64,000 nucleotides of DNA. It comes from Salvelinus alpinus. Lineage: Eukaryota; Chordata; Actinopteri; Salmoniformes; Salmonidae. Below, piece after piece: positions 49,335-61,090 of the stretch (position 1 is the stretch's first letter; each line of letters begins with the position of its first letter). The notes beneath the pieces were generated by a model. It was not told where the DNA came from and ran no database searches. It saw only the letters and a program-made list of their open reading frames with translations. The position numbers were made by a program, and so were the translations under genes. Location of the stretch: assembly GCF_045679555.1 (NCBI RefSeq), contig NC_092091.1:19626572-19690571 (forward strand), read 5' to 3'.

Positions 49335-52300
49335 GTAGTAAAGAGCCTCTATAGAGAAGTAAATAGTTTCTATAGAGAAGTAAAGAGCCTATATAGAGAA
49401 GTAAAGAGCCTCTATAGAGAAGTAACGAGCCTCTATAGAGAAGTAAATAGTTTCTATAGAGAAGTAAAGAGCCTCTATAGAGAAGTAAAGAGCCTCTATA
49501 GAGAAGTAAATAGTTTCTATAGAGAAGTAAAGAGCCTCTATAGAGAAGTAAAGAGCCTCTATAGAGAAGTAAAGAGCCTCTATAGAGAAGTAAATAGTTT
49601 CTATAGAGAAGTAAAGAGCCTCTATAGAGAAGTAAAGAGCCTCTATAGAGAAGTAAAGAGTCTCTATAGAGAAGTAAAGAGCCTCTATAGAGAAGTAAAG
49701 AGCCTCTATAGAGAAGTAATGAGCCTCTATAGAGAAGTAAAGAGCCTCTATAGAGAAGTAATGAGCCTCTATAGAGAAGTAAAGAGCCTCTATAGAGAAG
49801 TAAATAGCCTCTATAGAGAAGTAAATAGCCTCTATAGAGAAGTAAAGAGCCTCTATAGAGAAGTAAATAGCCTCTATAGAGAAGTAAATAGCCTCTATAG
49901 AGAAGTAAAGAGCCTCTATAGAGAAGTAAAGAGCCTCTATAGAGAAGTAAAGAGCTTCTATAGAGAAGTAAAGAGCCTCTATAGAGAAGTAAATAGCCTC
50001 TATAGAGAAGTAAAGAGCCTCTATAGAGAAGTAAAGAGCCTCTATAGAGAAGTAAATCTTTTCTATAGAGAAGTAAAGAGCCTCTATAGAGAAGTAAAGA
50101 GCCTCTATAGAGAAGTAAAGAGCTTCTATAGAGAAGTAAAGAGCCTCTATAGAGAAGTAAAGAGCCTCTATAGAGAAGTAAAGAGCCTCTACAGAGAAGT
50201 AAAGAGCCTCTATAGAGAAGTAATGAGCCTCTATAGAGAAGTAAAGAGCCTCTATAGAGAAGTAAATAGCTTCTAAAGAGAAGTAAATAGCTTCTATAGA
50301 GAGGTAAAGAGCCTCTAAAGAGAAGTAAAGAGCTTCTATAGAGAAGTAAAGAGCCTCTATGGAGAAGTAAAGAGCCTCTATAGAGAAGCAAAGAGCTTCT
50401 ATAGAGAAGTAAAGAGCCTCTATAGAGAAGTAAAGAGTCTCTACAGAGAAGTAAAGAGCTTCTATAGAGAAGTAAAGAGCCTCTACAGAGAAGTAAAGAG
50501 CTTCTATAGAGAAGTAAAGAGCCTCTATAGACAAGTAAAGAGTCTCTATAGAGAAGTAAAGAGCCTCTATAGAGAAGTAAATCTTTTCTATAGAGAAGTA
50601 AAGAGCCTCTACAGAGAAGTAAAGAGCTTCTATAGAGAAGTAAAGAGTCTCTATAGAGAAGTAAAGAGCCTCTATAGAGAAGTAAATATTTTCTATAGAG
50701 AAGTAAAGAGCCTCTACAGAGAAGTAAAGAGTTTCTATAGAGAAGTAAAGAGCCTCTATAGAGAAGTAAAGAGCCTCTATAGAGAAGTAAAGACCCTCTA
50801 TAGAGAAGTAAAGAGCCTCTACAGAGAAGTAAAGAGCCTCTATAGAGAAGTAATGAGCCTCTATAGAGAAGTAAAGAGCCTCTATAGAGAAGTAAATAGC
50901 TTCTAAAGAGAAGTAAATAGCTTCTATAGAGAGGTAAAGAGCCTCTAAAGAGAAGTAAAGAGCTTCTATAGAGAAGTAAAGAGCCTCTATGGAGAAGTAA
51001 AGAGCCTCTATAGAGAAGCAAAGAGCTTCTATAGAGAAGTAAAGAGCCTCTATAGAGAAGTAAAGAGTCTCTACAGAGAAGTAAAGAGCTTCTATAGAGA
51101 AGTAAAGAGCCTCTACAGAGAAGTAAAGAGCTTCTATAGAGAAGTAAAGAGCCTCTATAGACAAGTAAAGAGTCTCTATAGAGAAGTAAAGAGCCTCTAT
51201 AGAGAAGTAAATCTTTTCTATAGAGAAGTAAAGAGCCTCTACAGAGAAGTAAAGAGCTTCTATAGAGAAGTAAAGAGTCTCTATAGAGAAGTAAAGAGCC
51301 TCTATAGAGAAGTAAATCTTTTCTATAGAGAAGTAAAGAGCCTCTACAGAGAAGTAAAGAGCTTCTATAGAGAAGTAAAGAGCCTCTATAGAGAAGTAAA
51401 GAGCTTCTATAGAGAAGTAAAGAGCCTCTATAGAGAAGTAAAGAGTCTCTACAGAGAAGTAAAGAGCTTCTATAGAGAAGTAAAGAGCCTCTACAGAGAA
51501 GTAAAGAGCTTCTATAGAGAAGTAAAGAGCCTCTATAGAGAAGTAAAGAGCCTCTATAGAGAAGTAAAGAGCCTCTATAGAGAAGTAATGAGCCTCTATA
51601 GAGAAGTAAAGAGCCTCTATAGAGAAGTAAATAGCTTCTAAAGAGAAGTAAATAGCTTCTATAGAGAAGTAAAGAGCCTCTACAGAGAAGTAAAGAGCTT
51701 CTATAGAGAAGTAAAGAGCCTCTATAGAGAAGTAAAGAGCCTCTATAGAGAAGCAAAGAGCTTCTATAGAGAAGTAAAGAGCCTCTATAGAGAAGTAAAG
51801 TGTCTCTACAGAGAAGTAAAGAGCTTCTATAGAGAAGTAAAGAGCCTCTACAGAGAAGTAAAGAGCCTCTATAGAGAAGTAAAGAGCCTCTATAGAGAAG
51901 TAAAGAGCCTCTATAGAGAAGTAAAGAGCCTCTACAGAGAAGTAAAGAGCCTCTATAGAGAAGTAATGAGCCTCTATAGAGAAGTAAAGAGCCTCTATAG
52001 AGAAGTAAAGAGCCTCTACAGAGAAGTAAAGAGCCTCTATAGAGAACTAATGAGCCTCTATAGAGAAGTAAAGAGCCTCTATAGAGAAGTAAATAGCTTC
52101 TAAAGAGAAGTAAATAGCTTCTATAGAGAAGTAAAGAGCCTCTACAGAGAAGTAAAGAGCTTCTATAGAGAAGTAAAGAGCCTCTATAGAGCAGTAAAGA
52201 GCCTCTATAGAGAAGCAAAGAGCTTCTATAGAGAAGTAAAGAGCCTCTATAGAGAAGTAAAGAGTCTCTACAGAGAAGTAAAGAGCTTCTATAGAGAAGT

Positions 52301-54262
52301 AAAGAGCCTCTACAGAGAAGTAAAGAGCTTCTATAGAGAAGTAAAGAGCCTCTATAGAGAAGTAAAGAGTCTCTATAGAGAAGTAAAGAGCTTCTATAGA
52401 GAAGTAAATATTTTCTATAGAGAAGTAAAGAGCCTCTACAGAGAAGTAAAGAGCTTCTATAGAGAAGTACAGAGCCTCTACAGAGAAGTAAAGAGCTTCT
52501 ATAGAGAAGTAAAGAGCCTCTATAGAGAAGTAAAGAGTCTCTACAGAGAAGTAAAGAGCTTCTATAGAGAAGTAAAGAGCCTCTACAGAGAAGTAAAGAG
52601 CTTCTATAGAGAAGTAAATATCCTCTATAGAGAAGTAAAGAGCCTCTATAGAGAAGTAAAGAGCCTCTACAGAGAAGTAAAGAGCCTCTATAGAGAAGTA
52701 ATGAGCCTCTATAGAGAAGTAAAGAGCCTCTATAGAGAAGTAAATAGCTTCTAAAGAGAAGTAAATAGCTTCTATAGAGAAGTAAAGAGCCTCTACAGAG
52801 AAGTAAAGAGCTTCTATAGAGAAGTAAATAGCTTCTATAGAGAAGTAAATAGCTTATATAGAGAAGTAAAGAGCCTCTATAGAGAAGTAAAGAGTCTCTA
52901 TAGAGAAGCAAAGAGCCTCTATAGAGAAGTAAAGAGCCTCTATAGGGAAGTAAATAGCTTCTATAGAGAAGTAAAGAGCCTCTATAGAGAAGTAAAGAGC
53001 CTCTATAGAGAAGTAAAGAGCCTCTATAGAGAAGTAAAGAGCCTCTATAGAGAAGTAAAGAGTCTCTATAGAGAAGTAAAGAGCCTCTATAGAGAAGTAA
53101 AGAGCCACTATAGAGAAGTAAAGAGCCTCTATAGAGAAGTAAAGATCCTCTATAGAGAAGTAAAGATCCTCTGTAGAGAAGTAAAGAGCCTCTATAGAGA
53201 AGTAAAGAGCCACTATAGAGAAGTAAAGAGCCTCTATAGAGAAGTAAAGAGCTTCTATAGAGAAGGGAAGATCCTCTATAGAGAAGTAAAGATCCTCTAT
53301 AGAGAAGTAAAGAGCCTCTATAGAGAAGTAAAGAGCCTCTATAGAGAAGTAAAGAGCCACTATAGAGAAGTAAAGAGCCTCTATAGAGAAGTAAAGAGCT
53401 TCTATAGAGAAGGGAAGATCCTCTATAGAGAAGTAAAGATCCTCTATAGAGAAGTAAAGAGCCTCTATAGAGAAGTAAAGAGCCACTATAGAGAAGTAAA
53501 GAGCCTCTATAGAGAAGTAAATCGTTTCTATAGAGAAGTAAAGAGCCTCTATAGAGAAGTAAAGAGCCTCTATAGAGAAGTAAAGAGCCTCTATAGAGAA
53601 GTAAAGAGCCACTATAGAGAAGTAAAGAGCCTCTATAGAGAAGTAAAGATCCTCTATAGAGAAGTAAAGATCCTCTATAGAGAAGTAAAGAGCCTCTATA
53701 GAGAAGTAAAGAGCCACTATAGAGAAGTAAAGAGCCTCTATAGAGAAGTAAATCGTTTCTATAGAGAAGTAATGAGCCTCTATAGAGAAGTAAAGAGCCA
53801 CTATAGAGAAGTAAAGAGCCTCTATAGAGAAGTAAAGAGCTTCTATAGAGAAGTAAAGAGCCTCTATCGAGAAGCAAAGAGCCTCTATAGAGAAGTAAAG
53901 AGCTTCTATAGAGAAGTAAAGAGCCTCTATAGAGAAGCAAAGAGCCTCTCTAGAGAAGTAAAGTACCTCTATAGAGAAATAAAGAGCCTCTCTAGAGAAG
54001 TAAAGTACCTCTATAGAGAAATAAAGAGCCTCTATAGAGAAGTAAAGTACCTCTATAGAGAAATAAAGAGCCTCTCTAGAGAAGTAAAGTACCTCTATAG
54101 AGAAATAAAGAGCCTCTATAGAGAAGTAAAGTACCTCTATAGAGAAATAAAGAGCCTCTCTAGAGAAGTAAAGTACCTCTATAGAGAAATAAAGAGCCTC
54201 TCTAGAGAAGTAAAGTACCTCTATAGAGAAATAAAGAGCCTCTATAGAGAAACAAAGAAGTA
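49335..54262. repeat. Giant 21-bp minisatellite, about 235 copies over 4.9 kb
   Basis: The unit is GAAGTAAAGAGCCTCTATAGA with point variants (AGCTTC, CTACAG, AATAG, ATCTTTTC, GAAGCAAAG, GATCCT). Phase is kept almost throughout, so frames stay open for up to 1551 codons on the minus strand (LLLYRGS heptads), 591 codons in another minus frame (FSIEALY), and 185 codons on the plus strand (SLYREVK). Each consensus unit contains the 10-base palindrome CTCTATAGAG. Blocks of variants recur at multiples of 21 (630, 735 and 462 bp), showing larger-scale duplication. The right end (53940-54250) alternates two unit types (GAAGTAAAGTACCT and GAAATAAAGAGCCT). I regard the frames as by-products of period 21, not as genes. 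Confidence 0.95.
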
Positions 54263-54396
54263 AAGTAAAAACAAAAGTAATATGAGGCTAAATTAAATTG
54301 TGTTCTCAGTATATTCTTCATAATCCCACTAGTGCAATTGAAAGTATCTATATCAAATGTTGAGCAGTTTCACCCCCTTTTCTCTCTCAGAGATAT

Positions 54397-54800
54397 ACAC
54401 TGAGTGTGCAAAACATTAAGAAAACCTTCCCAATATTGCGTTGCAATCCCCCACCCCTCACCTCTTTTGCCCTCAGAAGAGCCTCATTTGGTCAGGGTAT
54501 GGACTCTACAGGTGTCGAAAACGTTCCACAGGGATGCTGGCCCATGTTGACTCCAATGCTTCCCACAGTTGTGTCAAGTTGGCTAGATGTCCTTTGGGTG
54601 GTGGACCATTCTTGATACACACGGGAAACTGTTGAGCGTGAAAAACCCAGCACGTTGCAGTTCTTGTTACACTCAAATTGGTGAGCTTGGCACCCACTAC
54701 CATACCTCGTTCAAAGGCAGTTAAATCGTTTGTCTTGCCCATTCACTCTCTGAATGGCACACATACACAATTCATTGTCTCAAGGCTTAAAAATCCTTCT
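54397..54800 (-). mobile_element. Tc1-derived non-autonomous element, one end only
   Basis: Begins CACTGAGTGTGCAAAACATT, the terminal repeat seen at both ends of the element at 56.6 kb. The body shares GGTATGGACTCTACAGGTGT, TGGACCATTCTTGATACACA and CCATTCACTCTCTGAATGGC-type text with it. The far terminal repeat is missing. No transposase catalytic block. Confidence 0.65.
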
Positions 54801-55354
54801 TTAACCTGACACTCATGCAGCCAACCGCTGTGACCAGGGGAATTGCCTGGGTCCCGGTGAGAGCTTTTGTGTCTTTTGCACCATTTCTTTGTTTAAGCTC
54901 CCTGCAATTGCTTGTTTTCTGCCGACCTGTGATGAATTAGTCTGCAGCTCTGGCCCATTCTCTTGCGGGGCCCCAGGAGACTGCTGCTCCCCGTTCTGAG
55001 GGCTCAGACAGCCAGTCTGGCAGACCACACGCACTCTACTGTACAGCGCCATAATGCAGCCTCTCCATCATCAGGCAAATTCATTTTCCAAGGCTTAGCA
55101 GTGGGTGGCGGCCGCCGTGTGCCTCAGGGTCAGCAGGCAGATGCAGTGTGGGATAAGAGCCCAGAGAAAGGAGATTATAGAAGTCACAGGTTGGGAGATT
55201 GTGCTGGTTGGGCGGCACTGGTGGACCTTGGGGCCAGGGAGAGCCCAGTGTATCATGGAGGAGAGACAGCAGCAGGTAGCCATGTCCACCACGTGTAATG
55301 TGAGAGAGTACAGATATAAATAGAGAAATAAATAGCTTTAAATAATTAACACTA
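54801..55354. other. Apparently unique stretch, moderately GC-rich
   Basis: No gene family recognised on either strand despite open frames. It contains GGTGGCGGCCGCCGTGTGCC and lacks transposon signatures. It may be celf5 intron or a conserved noncoding block. Confidence 0.3.
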
Positions 55355-55356
55355 CT

Positions 55357-56545
55357 CAGCTTAAATCAAAGTTAATTCGTCACATGCATCTACAGGTGTG
55401 GACTAACAGTGAAATGCTTACTTAAAGGTCCCTTCCCAACAATGCAGAGAGAAAGAAAATAGAGAAATAATAGAAAAGTAAAACACGTAGTAATAAAAGT
55501 AGTAATAGATACACAATGAGTAACGATAACTTGGCTTTATACAAGGAGGACCAGTACTGAGTCAATGATAACTTGACTATATACAAGGGGTACCAGTACT
55601 GAGTCAATGTGCAGGGGTACGAGGTAATAACTTGTCTATATACAAGGAGGACCAGTACTGAGTCAATGTGCAGGGGTACGAGGTAATAACTTGTCTATAT
55701 ACAAGGAGGACCAGTACTGAGTCAATGTGCAGGGGTACGAGGTAATAACTTGTCTATATACAAGGAGGTCCAGTACTGAGTCAATGTCCAGGGGTACGAG
55801 GTAATAACTTGTCTATATACAAGGAGGACCAGTACTGAGTCAATGTCCAGGGGTACGAGGTAATAACTTGTCTATATACAAGGAGGTCCAGTACTGAGTC
55901 AATGTCCAGGGGTACGAGGTAATAACTTGTCTATATACAAGGAGGACCAGTACTGAGTCAATGTCCAGGGGTACGAGGTAATAACTTGTCTATATACAAG
56001 GAGGTCCAGTACTGAGTCAATGATAACTTGACTATATACAAGGGGTACCAGTACTGAGTCAATGTGCAGGGGTACGAGGTAATAACTTGTCTATATACAA
56101 GGAGGACCAGTACTGAGTCAATGTCCAGGGGTACGAGGTAATAACTTGTCTATATACAAGGAGGACCAGTACTGAGTCAATGTGCAGGGGTACGAGGTAA
56201 TAACTTGTCTATATACAAGGAGGTCCAGTACTGAGTCAATGTGCAGGGGTACGAGGTAGTTGAGGTAGATATATACACATAACTAGGAATAAAGTGACAT
56301 AGTGAAGAGTAGCAGCAATGTATGTGATGAATAAAAAAAGTTTGTGCAAAAAGAGTCAAGGCAGATAGTCCTGGTAGCTACAGTATTTGGTTAACTATTT
56401 AACTAACTATTTAGCAGTCCTATGGCTTGGGGGTAGAAGATGTTCAGGGTCCTCTTGGTTCCAGACTTGGTGCATCGGCACCACTTGCCGTGCAGCAGCA
56501 GAGAGAACAGTCTATGACTTGGGTGGCTGGAGTCTTTGACAATCT
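55357..56545 (-). mobile_element. Inverted LINE 3' end with an expanded tandem array in its UTR
   Basis: On the minus strand, 56545-56405 encodes an L2-like ORF2 C-terminus: KIVKDSSHPSHRLFSLLLHG, then WCRCTKSGTKRTLNIFYPQ and AIGLLN. Its 3' UTR follows down to 55357, where it ends in the family's tail (AGTAAGCATTTCACTG). Within the UTR sits the 59-bp array described separately. The 5' part is absent. Confidence 0.75.
55525..56265. repeat. 59-bp minisatellite within the LINE UTR, about 12 copies
   Basis: The unit reads TACGAGGTAATAACTTGTCT, then ATATACAAGGAGGACCAGTA and CTGAGTCAATGTGCAGGGG; starts are spaced 59 bases (for example 55621, 55680, 55739). Variants include GGAGGTCC and TGTCCAGG, plus shorter units with ATAACTTGACTATATACAAG at both 55565 and 56022, suggesting block duplication. 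Confidence 0.9.
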
Positions 56546-56645
56546 TTTGGGCCTTTCATAAACACCAGTATATATCTCTGAGAGAGATAACACCTATATT
56601 GACACCAATATATTGACACCTATTGACACCTATATTGACACCAAT

Positions 56646-57603
56646 GCACTGAGTGTACAAAACATCTTTCAATGACATAAACTGACCAGGTGAATCCAGG
56701 TGAAAGCTATGATCCCTTATTGATGTCACATGTTACCCACTTCAATCAGTGTAGACGAAGGGGAGGAGACAGGTTAAATAATAATTTCTAAGCCTTGAGA
56801 CAATGGATTGTGCATGTGTGCCATTCAGAGGGTGAATGGACAAGACAAAATATTTAAGTGCCTTTGAACAGGGTATGGTAGTAGGTGCCAGGTGCACCGG
56901 TCCATGTCAAGAACTGCAACACTGCTGGGTTTTTCATTCTCAACAGTTTCCCGTGTGTATCAAGAATGGTCCACCACCCAAACGATATCCAGCCAACTTG
57001 ACACAACTGTGGGAAGCTTTTTTTTTTTTTACCTTTATTTAACCAGGTAGGCCATCTGAGAACAAGTTCTCATTTTACAACTGCGACCTGGCCAAGATAA
57101 AGCAAAGCAGTTCAACAAAAACAACACAGAGTTACACATGGGACAAAAAATTGTACAGTCGATAACAGAATAGAAAAATCTGTATACAGTGTGTGCAAAT
57201 GAAGTAAGGAGGTAAGGCAATAAATAGGCCAATAGTGGCAAAGTAATTACAATTTAGCAATTTACACTGGAGTGATATATGTGCAGATGAGGATGTGCAA
57301 GTAGAAATACTGGTGTGCAAAAGAGCAGAAAAACAAATATGGGGATGAGGTAGGTAGTTGGTTGGATGGGCTATTTACAGATGGGCTGTGTACAGCTGCA
57401 GCGATCGGTAAGCTGCTCTGACAGCTGACGAGTCAACATGGGCCAGCATCCTTGTGGAACGCTTTCGACACCTGTAGAGTCCATACCCTGACAAATTGTA
57501 GCTGTTCTGAGGGCAAAAGGGGTGTGTGTGGAGGGGGGGGGGGGGGGGGGGGTAAAACTCAATATTAGGAAGATGTTCCAAATGTTTTGTACACTCAGTG
57601 TAT
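56646..57603. mobile_element. Tc1-derived MITE-like element, split by a LINE tail
   Basis: The ends CACTGAGTGTACAAAACATC and AAATGTTTTGTACACTCAGT are inverted repeats. The internal frame at 56836 (MDKTKYLSAFEQGMVVGARC) preserves a short N-terminal remnant only. A run of 20 Gs lies at about 57532-57551. It is interrupted at 57017-57420. Confidence 0.75.
57017..57420 (-). mobile_element. LINE 3' tail inserted in the Tc1-derived element
   Basis: Starts on the plus strand with T(12), ACCTTTATTTAACCAGGTAG and AACTGCGACCTGGCCAAGAT: the reverse complement of a poly(A)-tailed salmonid LINE 3' end. AAGCT at the two junctions (57013-57019 and near 57411) may be the target duplication. Confidence 0.65.
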
Positions 57604-59540
57604 ATCTCTGGGGGGTGAAACTGCTCAAACCTTTGGTATACAATAAGTACTTCGCTATGGACAGGTGGGATTGTGAAGAATATACTGAGAACATGATTTC
57701 ATTTAGCCTCATATTCCTTTTGTTCACACACCCATAACATCACATAACCTACTGCTCAGATATTAGGAGCAGGCCTCAGTAAATGTCTTTCTAGCTTGAG
57801 CATGACAAAGATTGTTCTCCATATGGTGCCATACATAACAAAACATTTCATTTTATACTCCAGTGTACATATAGCCTCGCATTGTGAAAATCATATTCAT
57901 TTGCAAAGCACACACAAGCATGTGAATATACATATGCCTGTTTACTGAAGGCATTGGCCCAAAATAATGACATGTTGTTTTGTACTCCAGAATGTGTAAT
58001 AGGATGCTATGGGTCAAGAGATTGCTTATATTACACAACTCTGTCTTATCTGTCAGCTTTCTACAGTTATTATGCCATGAAGTGACTCTACTACATAGTC
58101 CACTTGGTTTTATGCTATGAAAGCGTAATTACATTTACATTATTGCAGTCTATTCTTTGGGAAAATTGTGGATTTACACCCTATTATGATTGCACTGAGA
58201 AAGAGGCCAGCCATATGCAAAATAAGTATGTATTATGCTAATTATGCAATCAAATCAACAAGGAGCACTGGACCCATATTGGAGAGGACCACAGTCATTA
58301 TGTACACAAGGACAGTCTCTTAGTGAAGCAAGAAATAAGCATTCATAACTGATGTTTTCATTTCGTTGATTTAAAAAACTAGGTGCAATCGTATATAATC
58401 GTATATAATCTAGTTGTTCAAATGTGAAGGTAAAACGGTCTTGGTGTAGATTAAGTTAGCAAGAAATCTACAAAATGTTGCTACTGAACATTACAATCCT
58501 ATCCATTGTAATGTGATGAAGTCCAGCCTAAAAAAAGGAGCTCTATTTTAGATGATGGTGAGTCTTTATATGGTAGATATTTTATAAAATGTGATTCAGT
58601 GTCGTGGTCTGTATGCAGCAACCCTGGGAGGACAAATGGGGCTTGTGCCAAAGGGGGGATTCTGTCTGAGCTGGAATCCCATGGCTAATGTGACACACAG
58701 CAACCCAAGGTGAAGCAGCCCTGAGCCCAGGCAGGCAGGCAGGCAGCCCAGTCAGTCAGACAGGCAGGCAGCCCAGTCAGGCAGCCAGGCAGCCATTCCC
58801 ACTGAGGTGTAGTGCTGCACGGAGTCCTTCAGGTGGTCACAAACACTATGTCAAACAGCTCATTAGCTTCAGCTGTGGCATTAATCACTTTGTGGAATTG
58901 TCCTGCATCATGTTTTTGACCCCAATCTAAACCCACTTTCATCAATGACACAGTCAGGGCTGAATTGAATGGGAGTGCGGTTAGGCAGGGCCCTACATGG
59001 AACATATGCATTCAGCCCATGTAGTGCAGCGCTCTGGAACATAACATTATGTGACTTTGATTATACACTTCCTGCTCATGTGATTGACCTAACAAAGCAC
59101 TCTTGACTGCCATTTTCCTTTCACACCCCTCCCCCTATCTGTCCCCTGGGATCGGTACATCTTTTTTTACCGTTTCATTTTGATTTCTTTTGTAGCTCAG
59201 GAAGTGCACCTGCTGAACATTATTTTCAATAAGCATCATCATGTATCATTGTAAGGACACATGCTCTAATCAAGTCAACCATCTGGCCGGCTGCTTATGC
59301 GCCATCAAGCTGAAATGCTTTACATCTGTTGATCAAATGGATGTTTCATTGTTTTCAGAGAACTCCCCGTGGCCCTTTCCTGCAGTCAATGACCAAAAGC
59401 ACCCTCTTTGGCCTCATGGGTGGAATGTTATTCATATTTTTCATATTTTCATAATTAATAAAGATGATATAAAATAACATAAAGCAAAAATCCGGTGTTT
59501 CTTTGTCAAACAGTTTTGCTTACATTTCAGTCTTCTGTGA
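57604..59540. other. Gene-free stretch with possible conserved noncoding sequence
   Basis: No exon or transposon recognised. A homeodomain/POU-like AT block (TATGCTAATTATGCAATCAA) lies at about 58234-58253. A GGCA-rich short tandem region lies at 58731-58795. Could be intronic to celf5. Confidence 0.35.
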
Positions 59541-59544
59541 TGTA

Positions 59545-61088
59545 CACTACCGTTCAAAAGTTAGGGTCACTTAGAAATGTCCTTGTTTTGAAAGAAAAGC
59601 AAATTTTTTGTCCATTAAAATAACATCAAACTGATCAGAAATACAGTGTAGACGTTGTTAATGTTGTAAATGACTATTGAAGCTGGAAATGGCAGATTTC
59701 TTATGGAATATCTACATAGGCGTACAGAGACCCATTATCAGCAACCATCACTCCTGTGTTCCAATCGCACGTTGTGCTAGCTAATCCAAGTTTAACATTT
59801 TAAAAGGCTAATTGATCATTAGAAAACCCTTTTGCAATTATGTTAGCACAGCTGAAAATTGTTGTTCTGATTAAAGAAGCAATAAAACTAGCCTTCTTTA
59901 GACTAGTTGAGTATCTGGAGCATCAGCATTTATGGGTTCGAATACAGGCTCAAAATGGGCAGAAACAAAGACCTTTCTTCTGAAACTCATCAGTCTATTC
60001 TTGAGAAATTAAGGCTATTCCATGCACGAAATTGCCAAGAAACTGAAGATCTCATACAACGCTGTGCACTACTCCCTTCACAGAACAGTGCAAACTGGCT
60101 CTAATCAGAATAGAAAGAGGAGTGGGAGGCCCCGGTGCACAGCTGAGCAAGAGTATAAGTACATTAGAGTGTCTAGTTTGAGAAACAGACGCCTCACAAG
60201 ACCTCAACTGGCAGCTTCATTAAATAATACCCGCAAAACACCAGTCTCAACGTCAACAGATTTGAGATGCAGAGTTGCAAAGAAAAAGCCACATCTCAGA
60301 CTGGCCAATAAAAATAAAAGATTAAGATGGGCAAAAGAACACAGACACTGGACAGAGGAAGATTGTAAAAAAGTGTTAAGGACAGACTCATCTAAGTTTG
60401 AGGTGTTCTGATCACAAAGAAGAACATTCGTGAGACACAGAAAAAATGAAAAGATGCTGGAGGATTGCTTGACGCCATCTGTCAAGCATGGTGGAGGCAA
60501 TGTGATGTTTTCGGGGTGCTTTGGTGGTGGTCAAGTGGGAGATTTGTACAGGGTAAAAGGGATCTTGAAGAAGGAAGGCTATCACTCCATTTTGCAATGC
60601 CATGCCATACCCTGTGGACGGTGCTTAATTGGAGCCAATTTCCTCCTACAACAGGACAATGACCCAAAGCACAGCTCCAAACTATGCAATAACTATATAG
60701 GGAAGAAGCATTCAGCTGGTATTCTATCTATAATGGAGTGGCCAGCACAGTCACCGGATCTCAACCCTATTTAGCTGTTGTGGGAGAACCTTGACCGTAA
60801 GGTACATAAGAAGTGCCTATTAAGTCAATCCAACTTGTGGGAGGTGCTTCAGGAAGTATGGGGTGAAATCTCTTCAGATTACCTCAACAAACTGACAACT
60901 AGAATGCCAAAGGTCTGCCAAAGGCTGTAATTGCTGCAAATGGAGTATTCTTTGACGAAAGCAAAGTTTGAAGGACACAATTACTATTTCAATTAAAAAT
61001 CATTATTTATAACCTTGTCAACGTCTTGACTATATTTCATGGAAAACAAGGACATTTCTAAGTGACCCCAAACTTTTGAACGGTATTG
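59545..61088 (+). mobile_element. Tc1-like transposon, nearly full length, transposase inactivated
   Basis: Ends CACTACCGTTCAAAAGTTAG and AAACTTTTGAACGGTATTG are flanked by TA (59543-59544, 61089-61090). Transposase runs left to right: MGRNKDLSSETHQSILEKL (start 59956), helix-turn-helix EIAKKLKISYNAVHYSLHRT, RTDSSKFEVF (first Asp region), GNVMFSGCFGGGQVG, QQDNDPKHSSKLCNNY (second Asp) and SPDLNPI. The codon after NPI is TAG (60773-60775), exactly where the catalytic Glu stands in relatives. There is also a frame shift near 60020 and a TGA at 60410. Inactive. Confidence 0.9.
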
Positions 61089-61090
61089 TA

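Noticed and set aside
49285-53940. A 1551-codon open frame as a giant LLLYRGS repeat protein
   Set aside because: The unit is 21 bp, so an array free of stop codons is open by construction, and other frames are also long. No promoter, start context or non-repeat domain supports a gene.
54813-55052. Further upstream celf5 exon in the GC-rich patch
   Set aside because: Neither strand gives RRM or CELF linker text with matching splice phases.
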